From positions 1 to 8,341 of the forward strand of contig WFRT01000124.1 in assembly GCA_015486445.1 (NCBI GenBank): 8,341 nt of DNA, read 5' to 3'. Within the stretch, counting starts at the first letter, position 1; each line of letters opens with the position of its first letter. Of this stretch, positions 5,783 to 8,341 are shown one piece after another. Origin of the DNA: Pseudomonadota bacterium. GTDB lineage: Bacteria > Desulfobacterota > Anaeroferrophillalia > Anaeroferrophillales > Tharpellaceae. The notes below the pieces were generated by a model. It was not told where the DNA came from, searched no databases, and saw only the letters and a program-made list of their open reading frames with translations. Made by a program: the position numbers and the translations under genes.

Positions 5783-6442
5783 TTACCGGTGGTTCGGCAG
5801 CGGCAGCCCGCCGCCGCCCTGGCTCCCCAGGCGCTTCATCATCTGCTGCATCATGCCGCCGAGACCCGGAAGGTTGAACTTGCTGTAGCCCGGCGGGATT
5901 TCAAACAGGGAATCGGGCAGGTTGCCGGTTTTGATGTTTTTATAATCGACGATGGTGCCGTCGTCGGCAATGATGCGGACCGGAATCCCGGCGCTTTTCA
6001 TGATCCAGTAAGTGACGGTGCCGTCTTCGGTTTTGAGTTCGTACTTGACGCATTCGACCCCGTTGACGGTTTCCGTGCCGAGCTTCTTTCCTCTTTTCTG
6101 CAACTCCTTGTAGTCATCATTCCACTCGGTCGTGGGGTCGTCATGGGCGGCTTTCTCGACCGGCATTTCAAGGTAGCGTTTCTGCTGGGTCATCAGGGTC
6201 CAGGCCACACCCTTGTCGGGCCGGCTGATGATGATTGTCACCTGGCCGTCTTTCTTCATTTCGTGACGCATCTTCTGACCTTTAATGCAGAGGTGGCCAA
6301 GGGCCGCGGTGCGGCCGTCCGGGGCCCGGGTTTCGATGTCGGCGCAGAAATCGGTGCCGGCCCTGGCCGGCTGGGGGGTGATGATGGCGGCGGCCAGCAA
6401 CAGCAGGATGGAAAACAGCAGGGTGCGATGAACTTTCGGCAT
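5783..6442 (-). CDS. Exported DUF4412/LolA-like protein
   Basis: A 219-aa protein with a signal peptide (hydrophobic 8-22, cleavage near ARA 26-28). The mature part is rich in beta-strand patterns typical of the LolA/LolB-like outer-membrane lipoprotein-sorting fold and of DUF4412: KGQKMRHEMKKDGQVTIIIS (54-73), KRYLEMPVE (88-96), GTETVNGVECVKYELKTEDG (122-141), TYWIMKSAGIPVRI (144-157) and FEIPPGYSKFNLPGLGGMM (180-198). C34, C52 and C131 may form a periplasmic disulfide. It has no lipobox, so it is probably soluble in the periplasm. AGGAGA lies about ten bases before the ATG. Function is unknown; the fold suggests lipid or hydrophobic-ligand binding. The hepT stop lies 67 bp upstream on the same strand, but base composition differs and co-transcription is uncertain. 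Confidence 0.75.
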   Translation of the reverse strand: MPKVHRTLLFSILLLLAAAIITPQPARAGTDFCADIETRAPDGRTAALGHLCIKGQKMRHEMKKDGQVTIIISRPDKGVAWTLMTQQKRYLEMPVEKAAHDDPTTEWNDDYKELQKRGKKLGTETVNGVECVKYELKTEDGTVTYWIMKSAGIPVRIIADDGTIVDYKNIKTGNLPDSLFEIPPGYSKFNLPGLGGMMQQMMKRLGSQGGGGLPLPNHR

Positions 6443-6509
6443 GGTCTGGAAATCTCCTGTTTTGGTTGTTGACTCGAAAATAAAGAACTAAGGTTGATAA
6501 CGTCGATGG

Positions 6510-6860
6510 TCAGTTGCCGCTATATGCATTTTTAATTTCTTCTATCTGTGCCTTTAATTTGGGAATATCTATTGTAGCGATTTCCCATACAATATCTATA
6601 TTAACTCCAAAATAGCCGTGGATCAGATGATCTCTTGTACCTGCTATCTCTTTCCATGGAATATGTTTATACTTCGTTCTAATGGCATCGGATAAATGTC
6701 TGGTAGCTTCTCCAATGATTTCAATGTTCCTTATAATAGCATCTTGTGACTTTAAATCATTGCTAAATTGATTATATGTTAGTCCATCGATATATGCTTG
6801 AATCTTTTTCATGCACATTAAAATATCTTCCAATAAATCTATGTCTGATCGTTTAGACAT
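6510..6860 (-). CDS. hepT: HepT-like HEPN toxin (DUF86 family)
   Basis: A 116-aa helical protein of the HEPN family, which are RNA-cleaving toxins. It carries the full HEPN signature R-x4-H-x-Y: RDHLIHGY with R76, H81 and Y83. In the characterised MntA-HepT pair, the antitoxin adds AMP to the tyrosine of this motif and silences the RNase; Y83 is the matching residue. Other family landmarks are the NIEIIGEATRHLSD stretch (45-58) and IPWKEIAGTRDH (67-78). Its ATG overlaps the mntA stop by 8 bp (6853-6860), a translational coupling usual for such pairs. AAGGAT lies nine bases upstream. The gene is strongly AT-rich (19 of 60 bases are G or C at 6541-6600), unlike its neighbours. Confidence 0.92.
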   Translation of the reverse strand: MSKRSDIDLLEDILMCMKKIQAYIDGLTYNQFSNDLKSQDAIIRNIEIIGEATRHLSDAIRTKYKHIPWKEIAGTRDHLIHGYFGVNIDIVWEIATIDIPKLKAQIEEIKNAYSGN

Positions 6861-7155
6861 AAATTATATCCTTTTCAATATCTGTTGATACTCTTTTGAC
6901 TCTGATATTGCGGATTCCATCCTTCGTTAAAATATCAACTTTTCTGCCGAATAAATTTTCCATATATTCTGCAAGACTCATAAATTTAAGACCTATTGAC
7001 CTATCAAATTCCACGATTAAATCAATATCGCTTTCCTCTTTTTCCGTCTGTTTGGCAACTGACCCAAATATGCCTATCCTTTTGATTCCAAATTCAGATG
7101 ATAAATACGGATATTGAGATTTTAATTTTCCTATTATTTCATCGCGATAACTCAT
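6853..7155 (-). CDS. mntA: MntA-like nucleotidyltransferase antitoxin
   Basis: A 100-aa minimal nucleotidyltransferase with an exact G-S-x10-D-x-D motif: GS at 31-32 (IGIFGSVAK), Asp 43 and 45 (SDIDLIVEF), and the third catalytic Asp in KVDIL (D74). This family neutralises HepT by transferring AMP groups to it. The ATG at 7155 is preferred over the in-frame ATG at 7167 because GAGGG lies five bases before it, whereas 7167 has no ribosome site. The gene order, NTase then HEPN with a short overlap, is common for these modules. AT-rich codon use matches hepT and differs from lpxD, suggesting the pair was acquired together. All catalytic residues are present, so the pair is probably functional. 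Confidence 0.9.
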   Translation of the reverse strand: MSYRDEIIGKLKSQYPYLSSEFGIKRIGIFGSVAKQTEKEESDIDLIVEFDRSIGLKFMSLAEYMENLFGRKVDILTKDGIRNIRVKRVSTDIEKDIIYV

Positions 7156-7167
7156 TGCGACCCTCAT

Positions 7168-7341
7168 GTTTATAATCGGCTAACGGCCACGAGGTAACTC
7201 GCCGTGCCGGAATATTCAAAGAAAAATCTTGAGGGCTATTCGCGGTCAGGTTTGCCCTTATTGTTCGGCGATTTATTGCCAAGTAAGTTTTTAAAGTGGT
7301 TGCTTTAAGATTTATTGCGATTTTGTCAATTGAATATGATA
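7168..7341 (-). promoter_or_regulatory. mntA-hepT leader with direct and inverted repeats
   Basis: This 174-bp gap between lpxD and mntA has no supported gene. It contains a 10-bp direct repeat, GATTTATTGC (7270-7279 and 7309-7318, plus-strand reading), flanking a perfect dyad TTAAAG-TGGTTG-CTTTAA (7291-7308). On the minus strand TTGACA (7329-7324) lies just upstream of the dyad, with a poor -10 (TAAAGC, 16-bp spacer) overlapping it. Such a layout would fit an autoregulated promoter, but the -10 is weak and no binding protein is known. I see no convincing terminator for lpxD in it. Confidence 0.35.
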
Positions 7342-8341
7342 TTATTTTTCGCCTGATTTTTCCGCCAGGGCCCGTTCTAACTCCCGAACCTTCTTTTCCA
7401 GCGCGGCCAGGCGGCTGCGGTCTTTGGGAAGCTGGGTGAGAGCCACGGCCTGGCGCAGGAATTGTTTGGCCGGGACCGCTGGGATGCCGCCGTAGTCCTG
7501 GCCCCCGGCCAGGTCCCGGGCGGTCGAGGTGTTGGCCATCAGCCGGGCCTGATCGCCGATCGTGATATGATCGACGGTGCCGACCCGGGGCCCCAGCATC
7601 ACCTGGTTGCCGATCCTGACGCTGCCCGAGATTCCGACCTGGGCGCACATGATGGCCTCATGGCCGACTTTGACGCCGTGTCCCAGGTGGACATGGTCGT
7701 CAAGTTTGCTGCCGCGTCCGATCACGGTTTCATCGAGCGCCGCCCGGTTGATCGTGCACAGGGCCCCGATTTCGACATCGTCTTCGATGACGACCCGGCC
7801 GACCTGGGGAATCTTGACATTGCGGCCGTCGACCTGGAGGAAGCCGAAGCCGTCGGAACCGATGACCGAGTTGGAATGGATAATGACCCGGTTGCCGAGA
7901 ACGCAGTTTTCCCGGATCACGACCCCGGGGTAGAGACGGCAGCCGGCGCCGATCCGGACCCGGTTGCCGATCCAGGTGTTGGCGTAAATCCGGCAGTTGT
8001 CGCCGATTTCGGCATGATCGCCAATAACCGCGCCCGGCCCGACGTGCAGGTTCTCTCCGAGCTTGACATTTCCTCCGATCACGGCATGCGGCGAAATGGT
8101 GGCCGGCAGGGCCTGGTTGGCCTCGTCGATTTCGATCATGATCCGGCTGGCGGCCTGGAAAGGCTGGTCGCAGGTGATCAGGTCCATCGGCAGTAGGTCG
8201 AGACCGACGGCCTGGCGCGGTACCAGGAGGGCCCCGGCCCGGGATGCTGCCGCCTGGGGCAGGTATTTTTCCTCGGCGAAGGAAAGTTCGTCGGGCCCGG
8301 CGGCTTCGAGGCTGTTGATGCCGTGGATTTCCCTCTCCGGA
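7342..8341 (-). CDS. lpxD: LpxD, UDP-3-O-acylglucosamine N-acyltransferase (5' end cut off)
   Basis: The visible 332 codons run off the right edge; by comparison with E. coli LpxD (341 aa) about 20 N-terminal residues are missing. The internal ATG at 8187 is not the start, because upstream codons encode the family N-terminal domain (IHGINSLEAAGPDELSFAEE). The cytoplasmic enzyme adds the second acyl chain from acyl-ACP in the third step of lipid A synthesis. The body is a left-handed beta-helix of hexapeptide repeats (for example AVIGGNVKLGENLHVGPGAV), with SDGFGF, KIPQVGRVVIEDDVEIGA and the catalytic His in HLGHGVKVGH (codon 7678-7680). YGGIPAVPAKQFLRQ leads to a C-terminal coiled coil. The usual downstream partners fabZ and lpxA are not present after the stop; an mntA-hepT island is there instead. 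Confidence 0.95.
   Translation of the reverse strand, partial: PEREIHGINSLEAAGPDELSFAEEKYLPQAAASRAGALLVPRQAVGLDLLPMDLITCDQPFQAASRIMIEIDEANQALPATISPHAVIGGNVKLGENLHVGPGAVIGDHAEIGDNCRIYANTWIGNRVRIGAGCRLYPGVVIRENCVLGNRVIIHSNSVIGSDGFGFLQVDGRNVKIPQVGRVVIEDDVEIGALCTINRAALDETVIGRGSKLDDHVHLGHGVKVGHEAIMCAQVGISGSVRIGNQVMLGPRVGTVDHITIGDQARLMANTSTARDLAGGQDYGGIPAVPAKQFLRQAVALTQLPKDRSRLAALEKKVRELERALAEKSGEK

Noticed and set aside
7462..8196. Plus-strand open frame opposite lpxD
   Set aside because: Asp/Ala/Val-rich repeats are the mirror of the LpxD hexapeptide repeats, not a separate protein.

Overview
The window looks like chromosomal DNA from a GC-rich, Gram-negative anaerobe, most plausibly from the former Deltaproteobacteria (Desulfobacterota/Desulfuromonadota type). 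The reasons are an lpxD gene (outer-membrane lipid A), a rubrerythrin with a strong promoter (typical of anaerobes), a corrinoid-salvage gene and several exported proteins of the DUF4197/DUF4412 kind. This lineage call is inference; no marker gene is present.

Left part (1-1980): a Crp/Fnr-superfamily regulator (minus strand) is divergent from a voltage-gated K+ channel with a C-terminal zinc ribbon (plus strand). Downstream of the regulator lies a large imperfect palindrome (about 21-233). The sequence ACTATTCAGC opens the window, and its exact reverse complement occurs at 1970-1979. Each copy has a second shared box, GCGGGGGTGG or its complement, so the two-gene block is bracketed by oppositely oriented copies of one dispersed repeat.

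Middle (1985-5711): a 699-aa exported protein (minus strand) fuses a BtuF-like binding domain to an adenosylcobinamide amidohydrolase (CbiZ) domain. It is divergent from a rubrerythrin gene that has a near-consensus sigma70 promoter, several dyads and a clear rho-independent terminator. Next comes an exported DUF4197 protein.

Right part (5783-8341, all minus strand): an exported DUF4412/LolA-like protein, then an AT-rich island carrying a MntA/HepT (nucleotidyltransferase/HEPN) toxin-antitoxin pair with all signature motifs intact. Last is lpxD, whose first codons lie beyond the right edge. The base composition of the pair differs sharply from its neighbours, which suggests horizontal acquisition next to lpxD.

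The genes do not form one pathway. The most unusual items are the exported BtuF-CbiZ fusion with an unassigned tail, the repeat-bracketed regulator/channel block with its long palindrome, and the MntA-HepT island. I see no clear evidence for a wholly new multi-gene system.
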